Shown here piece by piece: positions 15,744-23,424 of a DNA stretch of 64,000 bases. Made by a program: the position numbers and the translations under genes. The stretch lies in assembly GCF_010448835.1 (NCBI RefSeq), contig NZ_CP048409.1, forward strand, positions 1,744,001 to 1,808,000. The letters are read 5' to 3'. The notes beneath the pieces are model-generated. The model saw nothing but the letters and a program-made list of their open reading frames with translations, did not search any database and was not told the DNA's origin. The stretch's first letter is position 1; each line of letters starts with the position of its first letter. Source of the stretch: Draconibacterium halophilum (GTDB taxonomy: Bacteria; Bacteroidota; Bacteroidia; Bacteroidales; Prolixibacteraceae).

Positions 15744-17096
15744 ATGAAGAACATATTAATTTTTGGAGCGGGCAGATCGAGCGTATTTTTGCTGACTTAC
15801 CTGGCCGAGCGTGCATTAAAATACCGATGGCACATTAAAGTTGTAGGTGCCGAAGAAAGCGATTTTGTAAAAAGGTTAAAATTGTCATTTTCAATTTTAA
15901 ATGTCCGCGATGAGTTTGCCCGCGACCAGGAAGTACGCGAGGCAGATTTGGTGATTTCTATGTTGCCGGCACGCTTTCATAAACTGGTGATGCAGTCTTG
16001 TCTGAAATTCTCGAAAAGTTTGTTTACTGCTTCGTACGAAAGTAAAGAAATGCAGCTGGTTGAGGATGAAGTAAAAAGTAAAGGACTGCTGTTTTTAAAC
16101 GAATGTGGTTTGGATCCCGGACTGGATCACATGTCGGCAATGCGCGTGATTAACCATATTAAGCAGGAAGGCCATAAACTGGAGGCTTTTGAATCGTTTA
16201 CCGGCGGTTTGGTTGCACCCGAATCGGATGATAATCCGTGGCACTACAAGTTTAGCTGGAATCCTCGCAATGTGGTTTTGGCAGGGCAGGGTGGCCCGGC
16301 ACAATTTATTCAGAAAGGAAAAGTGAAATACATTCCCTACAACCGTTTATTCCGTAGAACAGAACTCATTAAAATTGATGATTACGGCTGGTTTGAAGGT
16401 TATGCCAACCGCGATTCGTTGAGTTATATCGGGAAATATGGATTGCAGGAAGTGCCCACGGTTTATCGGGGAACCTTGCGTCGTCCTGGTTTTTGTAAGG
16501 CCTGGAATGTGTTTGTTCAGCTGGGTGCTACCAGCGACGATCATTTCATCGACAATGTTGAAGACATGACTTATCGGGAGTTTATCAACTCTTTTTTATA
16601 TTATCATCCGGCTGATACAATTGATTTGAAACTATACCATTCGATGCAAATTTCCATGGATTCAGAGATCGTTCCAAAGTTGGAGTGGCTGGGTATTTTT
16701 GAGAAAAGAAAAATCGGCTTAAAACGTGCCACACCGGCTCAGGTGATGGAAAAATTACTTTCGGAGAAATGGCAGTTGATGCCCGATGATAAAGACATGA
16801 TAGTAATGTGGCACAAATTTGAATACCTCGATCGGAACACAAAGGAGAAGGTGGAGAAGAACAGCTCGCTGGTGGTTATCGGCGAGTCGGGAGAAAAAAC
16901 GGCTATGGCAAAAACAGTGGGTTTACCGCTTGCAGTTGCTGCCAAGTTGTTTCTTACTAAAAAACTTAACCAGAGTGGAATTTGTATTCCAACTCAACCG
17001 GAAATTTATGAACCGATTTTGGACGAGCTGGAAAAATTTGGAATAAAATTCACAGAGACGGAGAAACGATTGGTAGTAAAACAAGATTCCGAATAA
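15744..17096 (+). CDS. Saccharopine dehydrogenase-like oxidoreductase (second copy)
   Basis: A 450-residue paralogue of the protein at 6452-7783. It has the Rossmann start KNILIFGAGRSSVFLLTYL, then VISMLPARFHKLVMQSCLKF, NECGLDPGLDHMSAMRVI and GGLVAPESDDNPWHYKFSWN. The nucleotide motif is GAGRSS rather than the GAGMVA of the first copy, so cofactor or direction may differ. One of the two may run the lysine-forming reaction or use a related secondary amine; this cannot be decided by eye. It closes the catabolic cluster and is convergent with the phosphatase-family gene 16 bp away. Confidence 0.83.
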   Translation: MKNILIFGAGRSSVFLLTYLAERALKYRWHIKVVGAEESDFVKRLKLSFSILNVRDEFARDQEVREADLVISMLPARFHKLVMQSCLKFSKSLFTASYESKEMQLVEDEVKSKGLLFLNECGLDPGLDHMSAMRVINHIKQEGHKLEAFESFTGGLVAPESDDNPWHYKFSWNPRNVVLAGQGGPAQFIQKGKVKYIPYNRLFRRTELIKIDDYGWFEGYANRDSLSYIGKYGLQEVPTVYRGTLRRPGFCKAWNVFVQLGATSDDHFIDNVEDMTYREFINSFLYYHPADTIDLKLYHSMQISMDSEIVPKLEWLGIFEKRKIGLKRATPAQVMEKLLSEKWQLMPDDKDMIVMWHKFEYLDRNTKEKVEKNSSLVVIGESGEKTAMAKTVGLPLAVAAKLFLTKKLNQSGICIPTQPEIYEPILDELEKFGIKFTETEKRLVVKQDSE

Positions 17097-17112
17097 GAGA
17101 CAAAATATTTCC

Positions 17113-17907
17113 TCATTTTATCAATCTCAGAACCGATAAAACGGCACAGTGGTCGGAAGCAATTTCATCGCAAATAACTTTGGTTTCTATCACTTGCCAC
17201 TTATCTGAAGGCCTGAAAAAGATATAGTCTATTTTTATTTCCGGATCGTTGGAAGGATAAGTTAAAGCTCCTTCTGTATCGCTCGCTGTCCAATATTTTT
17301 TTAGCATTGAAATTGGTTCGCTGTTGGGCGTGGCATTTAAGTCGCCGGCTAAAATTGACGGATACTTGCAAGAAGCAAAAGTTTCATTGATCGTTTTTAC
17401 CTGGTCAATTCTGTCTGTGCTGGTTTCCTGGTGCTCCAAATGCGTGCCTATAAAACTGATGGTATCGCCCGATTCCAGTTGCACCAGCACCTGTAGTGCT
17501 GTGCGGGGTTCATTTTCCGGCGAATGGGGAAGTGGAACATTACGGCTCGTCAGGATCGGCATTTTTGTCAATATTCCTTCTCCGTATCCTCCACCATCAT
17601 AGGGCATTGCAATACCAAATAGTGGTGCCATTTTTGTCCTCCAACCAAGCTCCGTTACCAGGTCGTATTTTCGGGCACGATTGGTTTTAAAATCCACTTC
17701 CTGCATCGCTACGAGGTCGGGATTTGTATTTTGAATTACCGAGGCAATTTTATCCAGATCGAAATCATCTTTGGCAGTAGCGCCGTGCAGAATATTGAAA
17801 GTTAATACACGAACGGTGATGTTTTCATCATTGTTGTTCTGCCCGTAAATTGTGCTAAAAGTTAGTATAGAAATAAGTACGCAAAGTAGCCGTTTTGTCC
17901 TTTTCAT
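17113..17907 (-). CDS. Secreted endonuclease/exonuclease/phosphatase family protein
   Basis: A 264-residue protein with a Sec signal peptide (residues about 6-22, ending IYGQ) and the full metal-dependent phosphoesterase fold. Motifs: LTFNILHGA, MQEVD near residue 69, GTHLEHQ, AGDLNATPNS, KIDYIFF and the final ASDHCAVL. Family members cleave nucleic acid or phosphate esters, including sphingomyelin and inositol phosphates. Export suggests a periplasmic or surface role; the substrate is not evident. It is convergent with the saccharopine-dehydrogenase-like gene and divergent from the PQQ-like lipoprotein. Confidence 0.88.
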   Translation of the reverse strand: MKRTKRLLCVLISILTFSTIYGQNNNDENITVRVLTFNILHGATAKDDFDLDKIASVIQNTNPDLVAMQEVDFKTNRARKYDLVTELGWRTKMAPLFGIAMPYDGGGYGEGILTKMPILTSRNVPLPHSPENEPRTALQVLVQLESGDTISFIGTHLEHQETSTDRIDQVKTINETFASCKYPSILAGDLNATPNSEPISMLKKYWTASDTEGALTYPSNDPEIKIDYIFFRPSDKWQVIETKVICDEIASDHCAVLSVLRLIK

Positions 17908-17943
17908 CGATCATTATTTAGATAGGTGAAGGTAGATTAAATT

Positions 17944-17972
17944 TTTGAAATTGCATTTTTAAATTAACTTTG
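17944..17972 (+). promoter_or_regulatory. Bacteroidota-type promoter (-33 TTTG, -7 TAACTTTG)
   Basis: TTTG at 17944-17947 and TAACTTTG at 17965-17972, 17 bp apart, match the Bacteroidota housekeeping consensus TTTG / TAnnTTTG. Transcription would start just ahead of the PQQ-like lipoprotein gene. The same spacing is seen before fabD. Confidence 0.7.
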
Positions 17973-17995
17973 ATAGCAAACAAACTTTACCTAAT

Positions 17996-19270
17996 ATGAT
18001 GACCAACAAGATCAACTTTTCCGCACTTATTTTTCTATTTATGGTGTTCGTGTCGTGCCAGAGTGAGCAACAAAACTGGACACATTTTCGTGGTTCGAAT
18101 ATGGATGGACATGCCAATGTTGAAACTGCCCCGCTGCACTGGAGCGATACTGAAAATGTTGTTTGGGAAGTGCCGGTGAATGGTCTGGGCTGGTCGTCGC
18201 CGGTGGTTTACGGAAACCAGGTTTGGGTAACTTCGGCCGAAAAAGAAGGGACAGCTTTTTATGCACTTTGTTTCGATTTGGAAACAGGGAAGCTGCTGAA
18301 CGAACAAACAGTATTTACGGCAGAAGATCCGCAACGAATTCATGGAACCAACTCCTACGCTACACCAACTCCATGCATCGAAAATGGGCGGGTTTATGTG
18401 CATTACGGAAGTTTCGGAACAGCCTGTATCAACACCAAAAATTTTGAAGTAATCTGGCAACGCAACGATATGCCATGCGATCATATGCAGGGACCAGCAT
18501 CATCACCAATTCTTTACAAGGATATGTTGATTGTGCATTTGGAAGGAACCGAAGATCCATACGTGGTAGCTCTAGATAAAAAAACAGGTGAAACAATATG
18601 GAAAAGTGTTCGCCCAAAAGAAATATACGATCCTTTGGAGCCGGTTTATCGCAAGTCGTATCAAACGCCAATTGTGGTGAATGTAGACGGGCAGGATTTG
18701 CTGATAAGTAATTCTGCTTTTATGTGTTTTGCCCACGATGTAAATACCGGCGAGGTGGTTTGGACTTTTGAGTATGGCTATGATTCTACCGTTAGTCAGC
18801 CGCTTTTTTACAATGGTTTGGTGTTTGTAAATTCAGGCTGGATCTTTCTTGATGGGAGACCGAGTTTTACCCGCCAGTTTGCCATCGATCCAACAGGGGA
18901 GGGCGATGTAACCGAATCGCATCAGGTATGGATGTACGAAGATGAGGTGCCGCAAATTCCAACTCCTGTTATTGTTGATGGGCTTATGTACATGGTGCAC
19001 GACCGTGGAATGGTTACTTGTTTGGATGCCATGACCGGCGAGGAAGTTTGGAAGGAAAGACTAAAAGGCAATTTTAATGCATCGCCTATTTATGCGGGTG
19101 GAAATATTTATTTTATTAATGTAAAAGGTTATTGTACGATTGTAAAACCCGGCGATTCGTTTAATAAAGTTGCCGAAAACGATATCAATGAAACTGTAAA
19201 AGCAGTGCCGGTATTTGTGGGCGACAAAATGCTTTTACGAACACAAAAGCACCTTTTTTTATTCAAATAA
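17996..19270 (+). CDS. PQQ-like beta-propeller lipoprotein
   Basis: A 424-residue protein. The N-terminus ends LFMVFVSCQSEQQ, a lipobox with Cys near residue 21, so it is probably lipid-anchored. The opening NWTHFRGSNMDGHANVETAP and repeats such as ALDKKTGETIWKS, VNTGEVVWTFEYG and DAMTGEEVWKERL are tryptophan-docking blades of the PQQ/BamB propeller type. The calcium/PQQ ligands of real quinoprotein dehydrogenases are not evident, so a redox role is not implied by sequence. The C-terminal NDINETVKAVPVFVGDKMLL is repeated in a gene remnant at 27925-28057. Two ATG codons are available (17996, 17999). Confidence 0.85.
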   Translation: MMTNKINFSALIFLFMVFVSCQSEQQNWTHFRGSNMDGHANVETAPLHWSDTENVVWEVPVNGLGWSSPVVYGNQVWVTSAEKEGTAFYALCFDLETGKLLNEQTVFTAEDPQRIHGTNSYATPTPCIENGRVYVHYGSFGTACINTKNFEVIWQRNDMPCDHMQGPASSPILYKDMLIVHLEGTEDPYVVALDKKTGETIWKSVRPKEIYDPLEPVYRKSYQTPIVVNVDGQDLLISNSAFMCFAHDVNTGEVVWTFEYGYDSTVSQPLFYNGLVFVNSGWIFLDGRPSFTRQFAIDPTGEGDVTESHQVWMYEDEVPQIPTPVIVDGLMYMVHDRGMVTCLDAMTGEEVWKERLKGNFNASPIYAGGNIYFINVKGYCTIVKPGDSFNKVAENDINETVKAVPVFVGDKMLLRTQKHLFLFK

Positions 19271-19331
19271 AAGATTTTTTTATAAAAAAGGCTTCCGAAT
19301 TGGCCCGAAATAGGGAGTAATTACTCCGTGC

Positions 19332-19434
19332 TGTTGAAAAATGCAACACCTGTTGAAAAATACAACATTCACATAACGTGCACTGAATCAGTCTAAAAAG
19401 TCATTTAATAAAAAAACTGTTTAAAAATTCAACA
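19332..19434 (+). promoter_or_regulatory. Three 17-bp dyads, candidate activator (NtrC-type) binding sites
   Basis: TGTTGAAAAATGCAACA at 19332-19348, TGTTGAAAAATACAACA at 19351-19367 and TGTTTAAAAATTCAACA at 19418-19434. Arms TGTTG/CAACA flank a 7-nt A-rich spacer. The first two are 19 bp apart, close to two helical turns. They lie 160-260 bp before the GcvH/HybAB-like operon, which ends with an NtrC-type activator gene that could bind here. Related sequences occur at 63650-63666 and 63707-63723. Confidence 0.7.
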
Positions 19435-19462
19435 CTTTGTTTTGTCGGAAATGTTGCAAAAA

Positions 19463-19478
19463 TGGCACCTAATGTACT
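19463..19478 (+). promoter_or_regulatory. Weak sigma-54-like promoter candidate
   Basis: TGGCAC at 19463-19468 matches a -24 element, but the -12 element reads GTACT where TTGCW is expected, so the conserved GC pair is lost. It lies 29 bp after the last dyad. I keep it only because the operon encodes a sigma-54 activator. Confidence 0.25.
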
Positions 19479-19593
19479 GTATGTGAGCGCATTGAATTGT
19501 TTGGTATCAAAGTTGATTTAAGCGTTTTTAGCTGGAAAAGAATCCGTAAAGGGATTCAAAGCCTTGCAAAAAACCTATAAAATAAATTCAACA

Positions 19594-21282
19594 ATGAGAA
19601 CCAAGATTTTAATAACCGTAGTGCAGCTCCTGCTAATAGTTGGCGGTGCGAGAAGCCAAAACGCCGGAAATCCGGTGATGAACGAACCTGTAAAAATTTT
19701 CACAACGCCTGAAATGCGAAACCTTACCGAAGGATGGATAACAGCATACCGGGAGATCAACACCGACTTTAATTATGAACTTACACCAATCAGTTTTGCC
19801 GAAATCAATAAAATAAAAGGTGAACAATCGGTTGGCATTGTAATGCAGCAACCTGGTGCTAAACCTTCTGCGGGAGGGATGTGGCAAGTAACGCTTGGCC
19901 GTGAAGTGATTGTTACTGTTTTTAACGGCGAAAATCCATTTGCTAAAGAATTGGCTAAAACAGGTATTTCGGCCAAGGAACTGGCAGCAATTCTGAAAAA
20001 TTCGAAAGCCCAAAACCGAGGCTCAATTGCGGGGTATGAAAACCGCCAAGGCCTTAACTTTTATGTTTTAGATGAACCCGAAGTTAAGCATTCAGTAGCA
20101 AAGTTTCTGGAAGTCGACGCTGGCGAGGTCAATTCTGTGGAAGCACTTTCGCAGGATAATTTTCTGACAGCTGTAAAAAATGATAAAAATGCTATTGGAT
20201 TTTGCAGGTTGTCGTCGATTGTTGATGCTGACCAGCAACGTTTTGCCGAAAATATCCGGCTTCTTCCAATCGATCGTAACCAAAACGGGCGCTTGGATTA
20301 TTTTGAAAATATTTACACCAATTCGGACCAGTTTGTGCGTGCGGTGTGGATTGGGAAATATCCGCATTCAATGATTTATAATATTTATGCTGTTTCTTCT
20401 GCTTTTCCCGAAAACGCCGAGATTAATAATTTTTTGAGCTGGATAAGCTCTGCGGGGCAGGCATTTGTTGAGCAAAACGGATATACAGAATTGGTATATG
20501 CGGAAAAACAGTCGAACCTGAAAAAGTTGACTCCTCCCGTTTTGATGGCACAGGTAGAAACAACAAACTCTACAAGATCATCCGTATTACTTATAGTTAT
20601 TGCAGCCGTTTTAGGGCTTATTTTGGTGTTTGCTGTTATTCGCTTTTTTATTCGAATGCGGAAGGTGAAAGCTCCGTTACTGAATAAAACAAGGTATGTG
20701 AAAACCTTAAATGAAGCATCGCTTGCTTTTCCAAACGGTCTGTATTTTGATAAATCGCATACATGGGTTTTTATGGAGGAAGGAGGCAGGGTAAGAATGG
20801 GGATTGATGATTTTATTTCTAATGTTACCGGCGATTATACCCGACTGATCATGAAAAATCCGGGCGAAAAAATAAAACGAATGGAACCGTTAGTGACCTT
20901 GATCAGAAAAGGAAAACAAATTACGTTGAATTCTCCTGTTTCTGGTACTGTAAAAGAAATAAACGAAAGTCTGGTAGCCGATCCGTTTCTCATCAATAAT
21001 GAGCCGTATGGAGAAGGTTGGGTTTATAAAATAGAGCCTTCGAACTGGTTAAGAGAAACACAATTCTTTAAAATGGGCAGTAGCTATCGGGAGTGGATTA
21101 CTGGAGAATTCAGCCGCCTGAAGGATTTTTTGGCCTGTTCGCTTCATATCATGAATATGGAAGAGGGAAAACCGGCCTTTCAGGAAGGAGGAGAACTTAT
21201 GCGTCATCCATTAAAAGATCTGGATCCAAAAGTATGGGAAGATTTTCAGAATTACTTTATCAATGTAGCTGACGCGCATTAG
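19594..21282 (+). CDS. PstS-like periplasmic domain fused to membrane anchor and GcvH-like domain
   Basis: 562 residues from the ATG at 19594 (the longer TTG frame adds ten residues ahead of the signal peptide). Order: Sec signal; PstS-like solute-binding domain (about 25-310) containing a canonical 12-residue EF-hand loop, DRNQNGRLDYFE; one transmembrane helix (about 331-352); cytosolic GcvH-like domain (about 382-490). The last has LYFDKSHTWVFMEEGGRVRMG, NSPVSGTVKEINESL and PYGEGWVYKIEPSNW. In the lipoyl hairpin the conserved lysine lies one residue nearer SPVSG (GKQITLNSP) than in GcvH. A C-terminal tail RLKDFL ... FQEGGEL ... PLKDLDPKVW is shared with the protein at 23425. First gene of the HybAB-like operon; role unknown. 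Confidence 0.8.
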   Translation: MRTKILITVVQLLLIVGGARSQNAGNPVMNEPVKIFTTPEMRNLTEGWITAYREINTDFNYELTPISFAEINKIKGEQSVGIVMQQPGAKPSAGGMWQVTLGREVIVTVFNGENPFAKELAKTGISAKELAAILKNSKAQNRGSIAGYENRQGLNFYVLDEPEVKHSVAKFLEVDAGEVNSVEALSQDNFLTAVKNDKNAIGFCRLSSIVDADQQRFAENIRLLPIDRNQNGRLDYFENIYTNSDQFVRAVWIGKYPHSMIYNIYAVSSAFPENAEINNFLSWISSAGQAFVEQNGYTELVYAEKQSNLKKLTPPVLMAQVETTNSTRSSVLLIVIAAVLGLILVFAVIRFFIRMRKVKAPLLNKTRYVKTLNEASLAFPNGLYFDKSHTWVFMEEGGRVRMGIDDFISNVTGDYTRLIMKNPGEKIKRMEPLVTLIRKGKQITLNSPVSGTVKEINESLVADPFLINNEPYGEGWVYKIEPSNWLRETQFFKMGSSYREWITGEFSRLKDFLACSLHIMNMEEGKPAFQEGGELMRHPLKDLDPKVWEDFQNYFINVADAH

Positions 21283-21311
21283 TACTAAATATCCATTTAA
21301 ATTAACGAACC

Positions 21312-22175
21312 ATGAGTATAAACAGAAGAAGTTTCTTCAAAGTGCTTGGAGTAACCGGGGCAACCTTTGCTTTTGGAAAAGAAGCGCAGGCAAAGACCTC
21401 CAACGAAGATGTGACAGAATTCAAAGCCGTTCTTTACGATTCAACCCGTTGTATGGGCTGCCAGTCCTGCGAGTTTGCCTGTGCCGAAGCACACGGGCTC
21501 CCTATGCCTGAAGATTACCCTGAAGCCGGGGTATTGCGAAAAACCGACGAAACAAGGCGAACAGTGGTAAATGCGTATGAAACGCCGCAAGGCGAGGTAT
21601 ATGTAAAACGCCAGTGCATGCATTGTAACCAACCGGCCTGCGATGCCGCTTGTTTAACACAAGCTATGCACAAAACAACACAGGGCCCTGTAATTTGGCG
21701 CGAAAAAAAATGCATGGGTTGCCGCTATTGTATGGTGTCGTGTCCTTTTGATATGCCAAAGTTTGAATACAACAGCCCTAACCCGAAAATAACAAAATGC
21801 GACATGTGTTTCGATCGCCAGCAAGAAGGTAAGTTGCCTACTTGTGTTGAAAACTGTCCGGCTGAGGCGCTGGTTTTTGGTACACGACGCGAATTAATTT
21901 CCGAGGCTCACCGAAGGATTAGTGAAAATCCGGATGCCTATTATAACCATATTTACGGGGAGACCGAAGCCGGAGGAACTTCATTTCTGTACCTGTCGCC
22001 GGTACCTTTCGAAGAACTTGGATTTAATACCAATGTGCAGAATTCATCATACCCTGCACTTACCAAGGGATTTTTATATAGTGTGCCTGCTGTTTTTGTA
22101 CTTGTTCCTTCGCTACTTCTGGGCCTCAATAAAGCAACAAATTCAAACCTAAATAAAAACGAAGATCATGACTAG
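21312..22175 (+). CDS. HybA-like Tat-exported 4Fe-4S ferredoxin subunit
   Basis: 287 residues. The N-terminus NRRSFFKVLGVTGATFAFG is a twin-arginine signal. Four cysteine groups follow: CMGCQSCEFAC, CMHCNQPACDAAC, CMGCRYCMVSC and CDMCFDRQQEGKLPTCVENC, the DmsB/HybA arrangement for four 4Fe-4S clusters. A C-terminal hydrophobic helix (about 252-270) would anchor it, as in HybA. It would carry electrons at the periplasmic face between a catalytic partner and the NrfD-like subunit encoded next, with which it overlaps by 8 bp. No hydrogenase or molybdopterin subunit is encoded nearby, so the electron donor or acceptor is unknown. Confidence 0.9.
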   Translation: MSINRRSFFKVLGVTGATFAFGKEAQAKTSNEDVTEFKAVLYDSTRCMGCQSCEFACAEAHGLPMPEDYPEAGVLRKTDETRRTVVNAYETPQGEVYVKRQCMHCNQPACDAACLTQAMHKTTQGPVIWREKKCMGCRYCMVSCPFDMPKFEYNSPNPKITKCDMCFDRQQEGKLPTCVENCPAEALVFGTRRELISEAHRRISENPDAYYNHIYGETEAGGTSFLYLSPVPFEELGFNTNVQNSSYPALTKGFLYSVPAVFVLVPSLLLGLNKATNSNLNKNEDHD

Positions 22176-23394
22176 TCCTACATTTCCGCTAAAAAAAGAA
22201 AAGAAGCCCGTTTGGCGCTTTTTAGTAGATGAATTGAAACCTAGAGGTAAATGGTTAACACCTTTTAATATTATTTCAATTCCGGTAATTCTCGTTGGGC
22301 TGGCCATTATAGTGTACCGGTTTATTAACGGCATTGGAGCCGTATCTAATGTTACCCAGGAAATTCCATGGGGACTGTGGAAAGGATTTAATGTAATTAC
22401 AGGTGTGGCCTTTGCAGGTGGTGCATATGTTCTCACTTTTGTAGTGTACGTTATGCGTGTTCAAAAATTTCATTCCATTGTGCGTGTAACGGTGTTAAAT
22501 GGTTTTCTGGCCTATGTTTTCTATGCCGGCGCGTTAGTGCTCGATTTGGGAAAACCGTGGAACATTTTTAATCCGATAATTGGAAATAATTTTGGTGCCA
22601 ACTCCGTACTATTTTTAGTAGCCTGGCATTTTTTGCTGTACATCGTCGCCCAGCTAATTGAGTTTTCGCCTGCCATTGCCGAGTGGCTGGGGGCACGCCG
22701 CATTCATAAAATTCTATCGGGCTTAACGCTGGGTGCGGTTATTTTTGGGATTACCTTGTCGACCCTCCACCAGTCGGGTCTTGGAGCACTTTTTTTAATG
22801 GCTAAAGAAAAAATTCATCCATTGTGGTATTCCGAATTTATTCCACTGTTGTTTCTTGTTTCCAGTGTTTTTGCAGGTCTTTCAATGGTAATATTCGAGG
22901 GGTCGATCAGTGGCAGAGTCTTTAGCGATCAGATTACCGAAAAAGACAAAAAGAACAGGAGAGAAATTGTGCTGAGCCTTTCACGAATTTGTGGATTCAG
23001 CATGTTTATTTACCTGTTTTTGCAGGTACTTGTCTTTGTTCACGGTCACCGATGGGCATACTTAAATTCGCCGATGGGTTACTGGTTTTTGCTCGAAATG
23101 CTTGGTTTTGTAGTGTTGCCCATGCTCTTTTTTATTCAAAGTTTCAGGGCCTCAAGCATTACCTGGGCACGGGTCGCTGCAGTTATTACTATGGTGGGAA
23201 TTGTATTGAACCGGCTAAACGTATCAATCGTTGCATTTCGTTGGGATTCAGCGGCACATTACGTTCCATCGTGGATGGAAATTGTAGTTTCGTTTACCAT
23301 AATATTTATAGAAATTTGGATTTTTAGATGGATAATTACCCGCATGCCTGTGTTGCGCGAATCGCCTTCGTGGGCTAAAAGCAACCATAATTAA
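22168..23394 (+). CDS. HybB/NrfD-like membrane quinone-interacting subunit
   Basis: A 408-residue polytopic membrane protein with about ten hydrophobic helices. EIPWGLWKGFNVITGVAFAGGAY, LGKPWNIFNPI, TLHQSGLGALFLMA and VGIVLNRLNVSIVAF match HybB, the NrfD-type membrane subunit of hydrogenase 2. Such proteins exchange electrons with menaquinone, sometimes with proton movement. The start overlaps the HybA-like gene. It is followed 30 bp later by the GcvH-like protein. The absence of hybO/hybC suggests a different redox partner, perhaps the GcvH-like proteins on the cytosolic side (inference). Confidence 0.9.
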   Translation: MTSPTFPLKKEKKPVWRFLVDELKPRGKWLTPFNIISIPVILVGLAIIVYRFINGIGAVSNVTQEIPWGLWKGFNVITGVAFAGGAYVLTFVVYVMRVQKFHSIVRVTVLNGFLAYVFYAGALVLDLGKPWNIFNPIIGNNFGANSVLFLVAWHFLLYIVAQLIEFSPAIAEWLGARRIHKILSGLTLGAVIFGITLSTLHQSGLGALFLMAKEKIHPLWYSEFIPLLFLVSSVFAGLSMVIFEGSISGRVFSDQITEKDKKNRREIVLSLSRICGFSMFIYLFLQVLVFVHGHRWAYLNSPMGYWFLLEMLGFVVLPMLFFIQSFRASSITWARVAAVITMVGIVLNRLNVSIVAFRWDSAAHYVPSWMEIVVSFTIIFIEIWIFRWIITRMPVLRESPSWAKSNHN

Positions 23395-23424
23395 ATCCTA
23401 TAATAATATTTAAAACTCGTTAAA

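Noticed and set aside
21312..23394. A hydrogenase-2 operon
   Set aside because: Only HybA- and HybB-like subunits are present; no large or small NiFe subunit and no maturation genes.
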